The notes below the pieces were generated by a model that saw only the letters and a list, made by a program, of their open reading frames with translations, did not search any database and was not told the origin of the DNA. This document shows positions 46,145 through 54,583 of a stretch of 64,000 nt of DNA, one piece after another (the first letter of the stretch is position 1; the number at the start of each line of letters is the position of its first letter). Source of the DNA: Albimonas donghaensis (GTDB lineage Bacteria > Pseudomonadota > Alphaproteobacteria > Rhodobacterales > Rhodobacteraceae); the NCBI RefSeq assembly GCF_900106695.1, contig NZ_FNMZ01000006.1:62001-126000 (forward strand). Direction: 5' to 3'. The position numbers and the translations under genes were made by a program.

Positions 46145-46873
46145 ATGTCCCCCAGCCGCCCCCGCAAGCCCGCCAGCCCCGCCAAGGCCGTCTCCGCCCC
46201 CCCCGCCCCTGCCGTGCTGGGCAAGGCCGGCGACGTGGCCCTGCGCCAGGCCATCGTCGACGCCTGCCGGGGCATGAACGCCTCCGGGCTCAACCAGGGG
46301 ACGTCGGGCAACATCTCGGTGCGGGTGGCGGAGGGGATGCTGATCACGCCCTCCTCCACGCCCTATGACCTGATGGGGCCGGAGACGATCTGCGCCATGC
46401 GGCTGGATGCGGGGCCGGAAGCGGCGACGGGGCCGAAGGCGCCCTCGTCGGAATGGCGGTTCCACCGGGACATCCTCGCGGCCCGGCCCGAATTCGGAGC
46501 GGTGGTGCACGCGCATCCCGCCCATTGCACGGCGCTGGCCATCGCCCGGCGGCCGATCCCGGCGGTGCATTACATGATCGCGCTGTTCGGCGGCGACGAC
46601 GTGCGCTGCGCGCCCTACGCCACTTTCGGCAGCCAGGCCCTGTCCGACCATGCGCTTGCGGCGCTGGAGGGACGGTCGGCCTGCCTTCTGGCCAATCACG
46701 GCATGATCGCCTGCGGCCCGACCCTGGCCAGGGCGATGGCCGCGGCGGTGGAGCTGGAGGCGCTGGCCCGCCAGTATTGCGCCGCGCTGGCGCTCGGCGC
46801 GCCGCATGTGCTGACGCCCGCCCAGATCGCCGACACGCAGGCCGAGATCGCCCGGCTGGGTTACGGGAAGTAG
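46145..46873 (+). CDS. Class II aldolase/adducin family protein (L-fuculose-phosphate aldolase-like)
   Basis: A 242-residue zinc aldolase. Catalytic Glu103 is in S-S-E-W-R-F-H, the zinc histidines are His122 and His124 in V-H-A-H-P-A-H and His185 in A-N-H-G-M-I-A-C-G. N-Q-G-T-S-G-N-I-S-V-R binds phosphate. Family members cleave L-fuculose-1-phosphate or related sugar phosphates to dihydroxyacetone phosphate, which would suit glpD next door, but the substrate is unproven. An Ala/Pro-rich leader of about 25 residues precedes the fold. Its 3' end overlaps convergent cobU by 13 bp. Confidence 0.85.
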   Translation: MSPSRPRKPASPAKAVSAPPAPAVLGKAGDVALRQAIVDACRGMNASGLNQGTSGNISVRVAEGMLITPSSTPYDLMGPETICAMRLDAGPEAATGPKAPSSEWRFHRDILAARPEFGAVVHAHPAHCTALAIARRPIPAVHYMIALFGGDDVRCAPYATFGSQALSDHALAALEGRSACLLANHGMIACGPTLARAMAAAVELEALARQYCAALALGAPHVLTPAQIADTQAEIARLGYGK

Positions 46874-47448
46874 CGCCCTTCGCCCTTCATGCGCAGCGGC
46901 AGGCCGGCGGCGACGAAGACCACATGCCCGACCGCCGCGGCGATGCGCTGGTTGAGCCGCCCCTGGGCGTCGCGGAAGGACCGGCCCAGCGGCGTGTCCG
47001 GCACCAGGCCCATGCCGATCTCGTTGGAGACCAGCAGCGTGGGGACGCGGGCCGAGGCCAGGGTCGCGATCAGCGCCTCGGCCTCCGCCTCCGGATCGCG
47101 GCCGGCGCCGAAGAGGTTCGACAGCCACAGGGTCAGGCAATCCACCATCACCGCGTCGGCCCGGCCTTCGGGGGCGGCGGCGTGGGCGCGTTCGTCGGCG
47201 TCGGAGACCTCGCCCACCTGCGCCAGCGCGCCGGCGAGGTCGGTGGCGGCCTCCAGGGTGCGCCAGCCGGGGCCGCGCTCGGCCCGGTGGCGGGCGATGC
47301 GCGCGGCCATCTCGGGGTCGCCGGCCTCGGCGGTGGCGATGTAGACGCGGTTGGGGCCGAGGGACTCGGCCCAGTCGAGCGCCGCCCGGGTCTTGCCCGA
47401 GCGGGCGCCGCCCAGGATCAGCGCGTGCCGCGCCAGCGTGTCGGTCAT
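46861..47448 (-). CDS. cobU: Bifunctional adenosylcobinamide kinase/guanylyltransferase (CobU/CobP)
   Basis: A 195-residue enzyme that phosphorylates adenosylcobinamide and transfers GMP to it. The P-loop G-G-A-R-S-G-K-T is at 13-20. Downstream marks are R-I-A-R-H-R-A-E-R-G with the guanylylated histidine near 53, D-C-L-T-L-W-L-S-N near 103, V-S-N-E-I-G-M-G-L-V-P near 140 and L-N-Q-R-I-A. ATG 47448 is the start. It is divergent from cobT across about 500 bp. Confidence 0.95.
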   Translation of the reverse strand: MTDTLARHALILGGARSGKTRAALDWAESLGPNRVYIATAEAGDPEMAARIARHRAERGPGWRTLEAATDLAGALAQVGEVSDADERAHAAAPEGRADAVMVDCLTLWLSNLFGAGRDPEAEAEALIATLASARVPTLLVSNEIGMGLVPDTPLGRSFRDAQGRLNQRIAAAVGHVVFVAAGLPLRMKGEGRYFP

Positions 47449-47945
47449 GCCCCGCGTCTCCCCTTGCGCCGCGGGTCCCGCCGCGCCCCGCCTGCAACAG
47501 CTAGGCCGGGGGCCGCCCGGATGGCAACCGCGACGCGCGGGCGGCGGGGTCGCGGGGGGGGGTCGGGGCGGGAGGGAAACGGCGACGCAGGCGCCGCGTC
47601 CCGCGCCCGCCAGGCCGCGCCGTTGCGCCCGCGGCGCGCGGCGACGGGACGCGGGCTGCCAGGGGGCGGGCGGAGCGGGCGGAAGCAAGGTCCGGGCCGC
47701 GGCGCCGCCGGCGGGCCATGCAGGCGGCCTGATGTGGAAAACCCCGCCTGGGGGCGGCGCGAGGTGGAGGCGCGAGGTCGGGACGGGGGCGGGTCGACCC
47801 GTCCCTGCCCGCCGCCCCCCGCCCGCGCGGCTTGCCGCCCCGCCGGGCCGCCGATAGGGTCCGCCCCGCCCGCCCGCCCCGCCTGCCCCGGCGCCCGCCG
47901 CGCCCGGCCGGCCCATCCGTCGCTGATCCCGGAGCCGCCCCCGAC
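47449..47945. other. Divergent cobU/cobT intergenic region
   Basis: Nearly 500 bp of extremely GC-rich sequence. I looked for a third cobalamin riboswitch and found none of its blocks in either orientation. No gene or clear promoter is recognised. Confidence 0.5.
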
Positions 47946-48992
47946 GTGACCTTGTCCGCAACCACCTCCGAGCCCTCTTCCGCGCCCGTTACGCCGGACC
48001 CCGCCCTCGACGACGCCATCCGCGCGGTGATCGACGGCAAGACCAAGCCGCTCGGCGCGCTCGGCCGGATCGAGACCCTGGCCGCCCGTCTCGCCCGCCT
48101 TCAGGGCACGACCGCCCCGCGGATGGAGCGCTGCACGCTCACCATCTTCGCCGCCGATCACGGCATCGCGGCCGAGGGCGTCTCGGCCTTCCCGCAGGAA
48201 GTCACCGTGCAGATGGCGCTCAACTTCCTCGCCGGCGGGGCGGCGGCCAATGTCTTCGCCCGCACGCTCGGGGTGCAGCTGCGGGTGGTCGACGCCGGCA
48301 TGGCCGAGCCGGTGGACCACCCCGCCCTCGTCCAGCGCCGCATGGGTCCCGGAACCGCCAATTCCGCCGTCGCGCCCGCCATGTCCCCCGAGACGCTGGC
48401 CGAGGCGCTGGCCTCCGGCCGCGCGCTCGGCGCCGACGGGGACGCCGACGCCTGCGCCTTCGGAGAGATGGGGATCGCCAACACCTCCGCCGCGACGCTG
48501 GTCATCCACAAGCTCTCCGGCTTGCCGATCGCGACGCTGACCGGGCGGGGCACGGGGCTGGACGACGCGGGGCTGAGCGCCAAGCGCGCGGTGCTGGAGC
48601 GCGCCGCGGCGCGCACCGGCGCGCTGCCCCCCGAGGCGGCGCTGGCCGAGTATGGCGGGTTCGAGATCGCCATGATGGCCGGCGCCATGATCGGCGCGGC
48701 GCAGGCCCGCCGGGCGGTGATCGTCGACGGCTTCATCGCCACCGCCGCCGCCATGGCCGCGCAGGCCATCGCGCCGGGCTGCGAGGCGGCGTTCGTCTTC
48801 GCCCACCGCTCGGACGAGGCCGGCCACGCGGCGGCGCTGGAGCATCTGGGCGCGCGCCCGCTGCTGGACCTGAACCTGCGGCTGGGCGAGGGCACCGGCG
48901 CCCTGCTGGCCTGGCCCCTGCTGCGCGCCGCCGCCGCCATGATGACCGACATGGCCAGCTTCGAGAGCGCCGGCGTCGCCGGCAAGACCTGA
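47946..48992 (+). CDS. cobT: Nicotinate-nucleotide--dimethylbenzimidazole phosphoribosyltransferase
   Basis: A 348-residue enzyme that makes alpha-ribazole phosphate, the lower-ligand precursor. K-T-K-P-L-G-A-L-G-R-I-E near 32, F-A-A-D-H-G-I-A-A-E-G-V-S near 68, G-E-M-G-I-A-N-T-S-A-A near 170 and the catalytic glutamate in R-L-G-E-G-T-G-A near 317 are diagnostic. The likely start is GTG 47946, giving normal length. Confidence 0.95.
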   Translation: MTLSATTSEPSSAPVTPDPALDDAIRAVIDGKTKPLGALGRIETLAARLARLQGTTAPRMERCTLTIFAADHGIAAEGVSAFPQEVTVQMALNFLAGGAAANVFARTLGVQLRVVDAGMAEPVDHPALVQRRMGPGTANSAVAPAMSPETLAEALASGRALGADGDADACAFGEMGIANTSAATLVIHKLSGLPIATLTGRGTGLDDAGLSAKRAVLERAAARTGALPPEAALAEYGGFEIAMMAGAMIGAAQARRAVIVDGFIATAAAMAAQAIAPGCEAAFVFAHRSDEAGHAAALEHLGARPLLDLNLRLGEGTGALLAWPLLRAAAAMMTDMASFESAGVAGKT

Positions 48993-48996
48993 GCCG

Positions 48997-50073
48997 ATGG
49001 CCCCGGCCCGCCCCATCACGGGCCATTCCCGTCCCCGTCCGTGCCCGCGTCCGCCCCGCACCGGACGCGCGGGCGAGGCGGTGGAGACCGCCGTCGCCGG
49101 GCATTTCGGAGAGCTGATCCAGGGCCGGCTCGGCCCCTCCGGGCCGCTGGCGCTGATCACCCTGCCCTGCCCGGCGCTGGTCGCCCGCGTCCGGCTCGCA
49201 CCCGGACCGATGGCGCTGCGCGATCCCGCCGGGCTGATCCCGCGCCGCCATGCCGCCGCCTTGCTGCGCGCCGGGGCGGGGGCCGGGGCGCGGGAGGGGG
49301 CGGGGGAACGCGAGGGCCCGCCCCGCCGCACGGCCCGAGGCCGCGCGACGATCGCCGCCGACATGCCCCCCGGCGGCGGGGCCGGGTCCTCCACCGCGGC
49401 GCGGCTGGCGCTGCTCGCCGCCGCGGCGCGGAGCGCGGGATGCGAAGCGCCCTCGCCCGAGACCGCCGCCCGGCTCTGCCTCGCGCAGGAGGGGGCCACC
49501 GATCCGCTGATGTTCGCCGCCCCGGCCGAGCGGCTATGGGCCCCGCGCGAGGCGCGCGCGCTCGCCCCCCTGCCGGCCCTGCCGGGGATGGTCGTCGTCG
49601 GAGGGTTCCTCGGCCCCGGCCGGCGCACGGATGCCCGCGACCTGGATTTCGCCGACGTGGCCGACCTTGTCGCCGCCTGGCCCGACGCCGCCGGGCGCGG
49701 CGACCTGGCCGCGCTCGCCGCGCTGGCGGAGCAGAGCGCCCGGCGCAACCAGGCTCGCCGAGGCGGGCCCGACGACGCCCCCCTGCGCGCCGCCGCCCGC
49801 GCGCATGGCGCGCTGGGGATCGCCGCGGCGCATACCGGCTCGGCCCGGGGGCTGATCTTCGCGCCGGGGGCGGGCGACCCGACCGCCGCGGCCCGCGCCC
49901 TGGAGGCGGCGGGGCTCGCCCGCGTGGGGGTCTTCGCCGCCGCCGCCCCGGCCCCGCAAGCCGATGCGACGCCCGAGGCGCCTCGCATTCCGGATGCGGA
50001 ATTCGGTAACCTCGGCCATGCTATCCCCGCGGTTCCCGCCGCACGCGCTTCGGACGAGAGAGCTTCGCGATGA
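48997..50073 (+). CDS. bluE: L-threonine kinase, GHMP family (BluE/PduX-like)
   Basis: A 358-residue GHMP kinase that would phosphorylate L-threonine to supply the aminopropanol arm of cobalamin. The ATP motif P-P-G-G-G-A-G-S-S is at 124-132. H-F-G-E-L-I-Q-G near 36 is the N-terminal family mark of the PduX/BluE group. There is a Pro/Arg-rich leader of about 25 residues and a low-complexity Arg/Gly stretch at 90-118. Position between cobT and cbiB matches Rhodobacter capsulatus bluE contexts. It starts 4 bp after cobT and overlaps cbiB by 4 bp. Confidence 0.82.
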   Translation: MAPARPITGHSRPRPCPRPPRTGRAGEAVETAVAGHFGELIQGRLGPSGPLALITLPCPALVARVRLAPGPMALRDPAGLIPRRHAAALLRAGAGAGAREGAGEREGPPRRTARGRATIAADMPPGGGAGSSTAARLALLAAAARSAGCEAPSPETAARLCLAQEGATDPLMFAAPAERLWAPREARALAPLPALPGMVVVGGFLGPGRRTDARDLDFADVADLVAAWPDAAGRGDLAALAALAEQSARRNQARRGGPDDAPLRAAARAHGALGIAAAHTGSARGLIFAPGAGDPTAAARALEAAGLARVGVFAAAAPAPQADATPEAPRIPDAEFGNLGHAIPAVPAARASDERASR

Positions 50074-51011
50074 CCGCCGCCGTCATGCTGATCGCCCTGC
50101 TGATCGACGTCGCCGTCGGCTGGCCCGACCGCTTCGCCCGCGCCATCGGCCATCCGGTGATCTGGATGGGCGCGCAGATCGACCGGCTCGACCGGCGCCG
50201 CAACCGCCCCGAGGATGACCGCGAGACCCGCCGCCGCGCCGGCGTCCGCGCCGCGCTGACCGTCATCGCCACCGCCGCCGTGCTCGCCATTCTCGCGCTC
50301 ATGGTCCTGCCCGGCGGCCCGGTCGGGGCCTTCGGGGCGGCGGTGCTGGCCTGGCCGCTGCTCGCCGCGCGCTCGCTGCACGACCACGTCTCCCCCGTCG
50401 CCGCGGCGCTGGAGGCCGGGAACCTGCCCGCCGCGCGCGAGGCCGTGGCCCGCATCGTGGGCCGGGACGTGAGCGCGCTGGACGAGGCCGGGATCGCCCG
50501 CGCCGCGCTGGAGAGCCTGGCCGAGAACGCCTCGGACGGGGTCTCGGCGCCGCTGTTCTGGGGATTGGTGGCGGGGCTGCCGGGGATCGCGGCCTACAAG
50601 GCGATCAACACGCTGGATTCGATGATCGGCCACCGGACCGAACGGCACGAGGCCTTCGGGCGCTTCTCGGCCCGGCTGGACGACCTGGTGAACTGGGTCC
50701 CGGCGCGGCTGACGGGGGCGAGCTTCGCGGTGGTCTCGGGCCGGCCCGGGCGGCCGATGGCGGTGATGCGGCGGGACGCGCCGCGCCACCGCTCGCCCAA
50801 TGCCGGCTGGCCGGAGGCGGCGATGGCCGCGGCGCTGGGCGTGCGCCTGTCCGGGCCGCGGGTCTACGGGCGGCATGTGGCGGACGAGCCCTGGCTGAAT
50901 CCGCGCGCGCCCGATCCGACCGCCGCCGACCTGCGCCGGGGGCTGCGGCTGTATCGGCGGGCGGTGTGGCTGTGGGCCGGGCTGCTGGCGCTGCTGGCGG
51001 TCGCCGGGTGA
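50070..51011 (+). CDS. cbiB: Adenosylcobinamide-phosphate synthase (CbiB/CobD)
   Basis: A 313-residue inner-membrane enzyme that attaches (R)-1-amino-2-propanol phosphate to adenosylcobyric acid. I-D-V-A-V-G-W-P-D-R near 9, G-H-P-V-I-W-M-G near 26, E-N-A-S-D-G-V-S-A-P-L-F-W near 152, Y-K-A-I-N-T-L-D-S-M-I-G-H near 176 and V-N-W-V-P-A-R near 209 are diagnostic. Four or five membrane helices. Confidence 0.95.
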   Translation: MTAAVMLIALLIDVAVGWPDRFARAIGHPVIWMGAQIDRLDRRRNRPEDDRETRRRAGVRAALTVIATAAVLAILALMVLPGGPVGAFGAAVLAWPLLAARSLHDHVSPVAAALEAGNLPAAREAVARIVGRDVSALDEAGIARAALESLAENASDGVSAPLFWGLVAGLPGIAAYKAINTLDSMIGHRTERHEAFGRFSARLDDLVNWVPARLTGASFAVVSGRPGRPMAVMRRDAPRHRSPNAGWPEAAMAAALGVRLSGPRVYGRHVADEPWLNPRAPDPTAADLRRGLRLYRRAVWLWAGLLALLAVAG

Positions 51012-51022
51012 AAGGACACGCG

Positions 51023-52015
51023 ATGAGCGGGAGCGCGCCCCTCCGCGACCATGGCGGCGATCTGGCCGCCGCCGCCGCGCGCCATGGCGGCGCGGCGGAG
51101 GACTGGCTGGACCTGTCCACCGGCATCAACCGCCGCCCCTGGCCGATGCCCGCGCCCCCCGCGCCGGTGTTCCGCGCCCTGCCCGGCGCCGAACTGTTCG
51201 AGGCGGCGGAAACCGCCGCCCGCGCCGCCTGGTCGGTGCATGCCGGCGCCGCGATCCTGCCCATGGCCGGCGCCCAGGCCGCGATCCAGCTGGTCCCGCG
51301 CCTCGCCCCCCCCGGCCGCGCCGCGATCCTGTCGCCCACCTATAACGAGCACGCCGCCGCCTTCGCCGCCGAGGGCTGGCTGGTCGAGACCCCGACCGAC
51401 CCCGCCGCCCTGTCCGGCTTCGACGCCGCGGTGGTGGTGAACCCCAACAACCCCGACGGCCGCGCCCATGCCCCCGAGGCGCTGGAGGCGCTGGCCGAGC
51501 GCGTCTCCCTGCTGGTGGTGGACGAGAGCTTCGCCGATCCGCTCCCCGACCTGTCGCTGGTCCACCGCCCGGGCCGCCCCGGCCTGGTGGTGCTGCGCAG
51601 TTTCGGCAAGTTTCACGGTCTCGCCGGACTGCGGCTGGGCTTCGCGCTGGGGATGCCGGAGACGATCGCCCGCCTGCGCGAAATGGCCGGCCCCTGGGCG
51701 GTGTCGGGCCCTGCGCTGTGGGTCGGCGCGCGGGCGCTGGAGGATCGGGCCTGGGCGGCGGCCATGCGCGGTCAGCTCGCCCGCGACGCCGCCCGGATGG
51801 ACCGGCTGGCCGAGGCCGCCGGCTGGCGCCTTGCCGGCGGCACGCCGCTGTTCCGCACTTATCGGACCCCCGACGCCGAGGCGACGCGGGAGGCGCTGGC
51901 CCGCGCCCGCATCTGGACCCGCGCCTTCCCCTATTCGCCGACCTGGCTGCGGCTCGGCCTGCCGGGGCCGGAGCCGGAATGGGCGCGGCTGGAGGCGGCG
52001 CTGGAGCGGCTTTGA
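51023..52015 (+). CDS. Threonine-phosphate decarboxylase (PLP enzyme; CobD in Salmonella naming, CobC in Pseudomonas naming)
   Basis: A 330-residue fold type I aminotransferase-like enzyme that decarboxylates threonine phosphate to aminopropanol phosphate. ATG 51023 has AGGA 6 bases upstream; a GTG five codons earlier is possible. D-L-S-T-G-I-N near 30, V-N-P-N-N-P-D-G at 139-146, and the PLP lysine Lys196 in S-F-G-K-F-H-G-L-A-G-L-R are diagnostic. Together with the threonine kinase and CbiB it completes aminopropanol arm assembly. Confidence 0.93.
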   Translation: MSGSAPLRDHGGDLAAAAARHGGAAEDWLDLSTGINRRPWPMPAPPAPVFRALPGAELFEAAETAARAAWSVHAGAAILPMAGAQAAIQLVPRLAPPGRAAILSPTYNEHAAAFAAEGWLVETPTDPAALSGFDAAVVVNPNNPDGRAHAPEALEALAERVSLLVVDESFADPLPDLSLVHRPGRPGLVVLRSFGKFHGLAGLRLGFALGMPETIARLREMAGPWAVSGPALWVGARALEDRAWAAAMRGQLARDAARMDRLAEAAGWRLAGGTPLFRTYRTPDAEATREALARARIWTRAFPYSPTWLRLGLPGPEPEWARLEAALERL

Positions 52016-52024
52016 ACGGGAGCG

Positions 52025-52086
52025 CGGCGGGTTGGCGCCCGCCCTACGACGCGTCGTCCGGCCCGTAGGGCGGGTGCGAACCCGCC
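52025..52086. repeat. REP-like pair, head to head, between convergent cob genes
   Basis: Two copies of the REP-like core face each other. CCCGCCCTAC (52038-52047) is the perfect reverse complement of GTAGGGCGGG (52065-52074), and each side also forms its own small hairpin (GGCGGGTT...CGCCCGCC, and GGCGGGT...ACCCGCC). The core equals that at 6.29 kb. It lies in the 85 bp between the threonine-phosphate decarboxylase gene and cobQ stop codons. Confidence 0.65.
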
Positions 52087-52100
52087 TCCCCCCCCGCCGC

Positions 52101-53555
52101 CTATCGCGCCTCGGCCGCCAATCGCAGAAGACCGTCCACGTCGAGATGCGCCTCCAGATGCGCGGCGAGGGCGTCCAGCGCCGCCTCGACCTCCGCGCCA
52201 TAGGACGTGCCCGAAGCCGCGACCCCGAACCCGTTCAGGAAATCCGCGCGGAACGCGTCCTCCGCGAACAGGCCGTGCAGGTAGGTGCCCATGATCCGCC
52301 CGTCAGCGGAGACCGCGCCCTCCGCCCGCCCCGCGATGTCGAGGAAGGGGCGCGCGCGATCCGGCCCCTCGGTCCGGCCGATATGCATCTCGTAGCCGGT
52401 CACCGTCCGCCCGGTCCCGACATGGCGGGCGGAGACCCGCTCCAGCCGCTTTTCGGGCCCCATCGCGGTGTCCACGTCCAGCAGGCCGAGGCCCGGGGTC
52501 TCGCCCGGCTCGCCCTCGACGCCGCCTTCGTCGATCACCCGCCGCCCCAGCATCTGGTAGCCGCCGCAGAGCCCCAGCACCCGCCCGCCCCGCCGCACAT
52601 GGCCGGCGAGGTCCACGTCCCAGCCCTGCGCGCGCAGAAAGGCGAGGTCGCCGCGGGTGGACTTGGAGCCGGGCAGGATCACCAGCCCCGCGTCGCCGGG
52701 CAACGGCGTCCCCGGCGGGATCATCTCGACCGAGACCCCGGGCTCCAGCTTCAGCGGGTCGAGGTCGTCGAAGTTGGCGATGCGCGACAGGACGGGGCAG
52801 ACGACCTTCAGCCCCTCGCGGCGGGTGGAGACCACGTCCAGCGCGTCCTCCGCCGGCAGTCTGGCGGCGTCGGGGAACCACGGGACCACGCCGAAGCCGG
52901 GCCAGCCGGCGCGGGCCTCGATCATCCGGTAGCCGTCGGCGAACAGCGCCGGGTCGCCGCGGAACTTGTTGATGACGAAGCCGCGGATGCGGGCGGCGTC
53001 GGCGGGGTCGAGCACGACCCTGGTGCCCACCACCTGCGCGATCACCCCGCCGCGGTCGATGTCGCCGACCAGCACCACCGGCAGGCCCGCGGCCTCGGCG
53101 AAGCCCATGTTGGCGATGTCGCGCGGGCGCAGGTTGATCTCGGCCGGAGAGCCCGCGCCCTCCACGATCACCAGGTCGGCCCCGGCGCGCAGGCGGGCGT
53201 AGCTTTCCAGCACCGCGCCCAGCAGGGCCGGCTTCATGGCGCCGTAGTCGCGGGCGCGGGCCGTGGCGACGCGCTTGCCGTGGACCACGACCTGGGCGCC
53301 GATATCGGTCTCCGGCTTCAGCAGCACCGGGTTCATGTCGGTATGCGGCGCCACCCCGCAGGCCATCGCCTGCAGGGCCTGGGCGCGCCCGATCTCGCCG
53401 CCATCGGCGGTGACGGCGGCGTTGTTGGACATGTTCTGCGGCTTGAACGGCCGCACCGCCAGCCCGCGGTTGCGCGCGGCCCGGCACAGGCCCGCGACCA
53501 GCGCCGACTTGCCGACATTGGAGCCGGCGCCCTGGATCATGATCGCCGCGGACAA
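52101..53555 (-). CDS. cobQ: Cobyric acid synthase (glutamine-hydrolysing)
   Basis: A 484-residue amidotransferase that amidates four carboxylates of adenosyl-cobyrinic acid diamide. It begins [17 protein letters not shown] if translation starts at TTG 53555; ATG 53540 is an alternative. [12 protein letters not shown] follows near 36. The glutaminase domain has the nucleophile in [10 protein letters not shown] near 333 and a late H-G-L-F. The 9-bp gap to the upstream hypothetical gene suggests cotranscription. Confidence 0.96.
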   Translation of the reverse strand: MSAAIMIQGAGSNVGKSALVAGLCRAARNRGLAVRPFKPQNMSNNAAVTADGGEIGRAQALQAMACGVAPHTDMNPVLLKPETDIGAQVVVHGKRVATARARDYGAMKPALLGAVLESYARLRAGADLVIVEGAGSPAEINLRPRDIANMGFAEAAGLPVVLVGDIDRGGVIAQVVGTRVVLDPADAARIRGFVINKFRGDPALFADGYRMIEARAGWPGFGVVPWFPDAARLPAEDALDVVSTRREGLKVVCPVLSRIANFDDLDPLKLEPGVSVEMIPPGTPLPGDAGLVILPGSKSTRGDLAFLRAQGWDVDLAGHVRRGGRVLGLCGGYQMLGRRVIDEGGVEGEPGETPGLGLLDVDTAMGPEKRLERVSARHVGTGRTVTGYEMHIGRTEGPDRARPFLDIAGRAEGAVSADGRIMGTYLHGLFAEDAFRADFLNGFGVAASGTSYGAEVEAALDALAAHLEAHLDVDGLLRLAAEAR

Positions 53556-53564
53556 GGGCGCGGC

Positions 53565-54110
53565 TCAGATCACGCCGAGCCGCGTCCAGGCGGCGAGGGT
53601 CTCCGGGCGCAGGGTCAGGTGAATGCCCTCGGGGCGCTTGTCGCGAGCGATCAGCAGGTCGATCATCCGGTCCTTGGTCTGCGACTTGGTGGGCAGATGG
53701 GCGCGGAAGAAGCCCTTTCGGTTCTCCACGAGGCGCGCGGCGACATGGGTGAAACGGTCCATGCTGAAGGCGGCCTCGGCCTCCTTCACCGAGATGCCGG
53801 GATTGGCGTGCAGCAGCGCGATGGCCTCGGCCTCGTCATACTGGTTGGGGGGGATGTCGCCGAAGGCGGTGAAGATGGTCTCCTCCAGCCCCAGCCCCTC
53901 GGCCTTCGCGGCCCAGCCGTCATGGATGGCGTCGAGCTCGGGGCCCGGCTCGGCCTCGCCGCGGCGCAGAAGCTCCTGCTCGCAGGCGGCGACCAGCGCG
54001 TCGAGCCCCTGGGCGCGGCCGCGCTCGGCCCACAGCTTCAGGATCTTGCCCGAGGTCTCGGGCACGGCGTCGATGGCCTTGGCCACCTTCTCCTTGGAAT
54101 AGGCGGACAT
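53565..54110 (-). CDS. Conserved-looking hypothetical protein in the cob cluster
   Basis: A 181-residue soluble protein I cannot assign. AGGAG lies 9 bases before ATG 54110. It is predicted mostly helical, with an acidic first half (K-V-A-K-A-I-D-A-V-P-E-T-S, then E-Q-E-L-L-R-R-G-E-A) and a more basic second half (R-F-T-H-V-A-A-R-L-V-E-N-R-K-G-F-F-R-A-H, K-D-R-M-I-D-L-L-I-A). No cofactor motif or signal peptide is visible. Codon use matches its neighbours. It is 9 bp upstream of cobQ on the same strand. Confidence 0.75.
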   Translation of the reverse strand: MSAYSKEKVAKAIDAVPETSGKILKLWAERGRAQGLDALVAACEQELLRRGEAEPGPELDAIHDGWAAKAEGLGLEETIFTAFGDIPPNQYDEAEAIALLHANPGISVKEAEAAFSMDRFTHVAARLVENRKGFFRAHLPTKSQTKDRMIDLLIARDKRPEGIHLTLRPETLAAWTRLGVI

Positions 54111-54453
54111 GGCGGTAAGCTCCTGAAGAAAGGGACGGGATCCCCTTCATCGCGCCACGGCGCGCCGAAGACCACCCCGGTTCGGCATCCGAGCGCGAAT
54201 CCGCAGGGAGGCGGCGGCGCGCGGAACGCTGGCGAGCGGGGCGCAACAGTCTGCGATCCAACGGTTTATCCGCACTCGCCGCGCCATGACGCAACGTCGC
54301 CATGGCGCTTGCGGCCCCGCGCCGATCCTCCCGAAGCTGCGTTTCGGATTTTAGGCATCGCCGCGCTTGCCCCGAAGGTAAAGTCGGAATAGGTCCGGAC
54401 TTCTGCACCGCAGCATAAGCGAGCGCGCGCGCAACCAGCCCCGGGGAAGACCG
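54111..54453. other. Intergenic region, promoter side of the hypothetical-cobQ pair
   Basis: About 340 bp. The right half (54.34-54.42 kb) is less GC-rich and may hold promoters. No gene or riboswitch motif is seen. Confidence 0.4.
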
Positions 54454-54564
54454 TTGAGAAAAGCGCCGTCGACCAATCTCCGCAACATCGACCGCCTGCT
54501 CGGCCTGTCGATCGCCGTCCTGTTTTGCGGCTGTTTCTGGCTGGCCGCGGGGGTCCTGATCTAG
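54454..54564 (+). CDS. Possible 36-residue single-pass membrane protein
   Basis: A short frame from TTG 54454 (GGAAG about 6 bases upstream) to TAG 54562-54564. The product has a charged start (M-R-K-A-P-S-T-N-L-R-N-I-D-R) and one hydrophobic helix at about 15-36 with two cysteines (L-F-C-G-C-F-W-L-A-A-G). It lies in the gap between the hypothetical gene and cobO, on the opposite strand to both. Composition agrees with a real membrane peptide but nothing independent supports it. Confidence 0.4.
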   Translation: MRKAPSTNLRNIDRLLGLSIAVLFCGCFWLAAGVLI

Positions 54565-54583
54565 CGCCGCGCCGGCGGGCCGC

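Noticed and set aside
47449-47945. Third cobalamin riboswitch expected before cobT or cobU
   Set aside because: None of the conserved blocks (GCAACTGT, GCCACTG, GAGCCAGGAGACC) is present on either strand.
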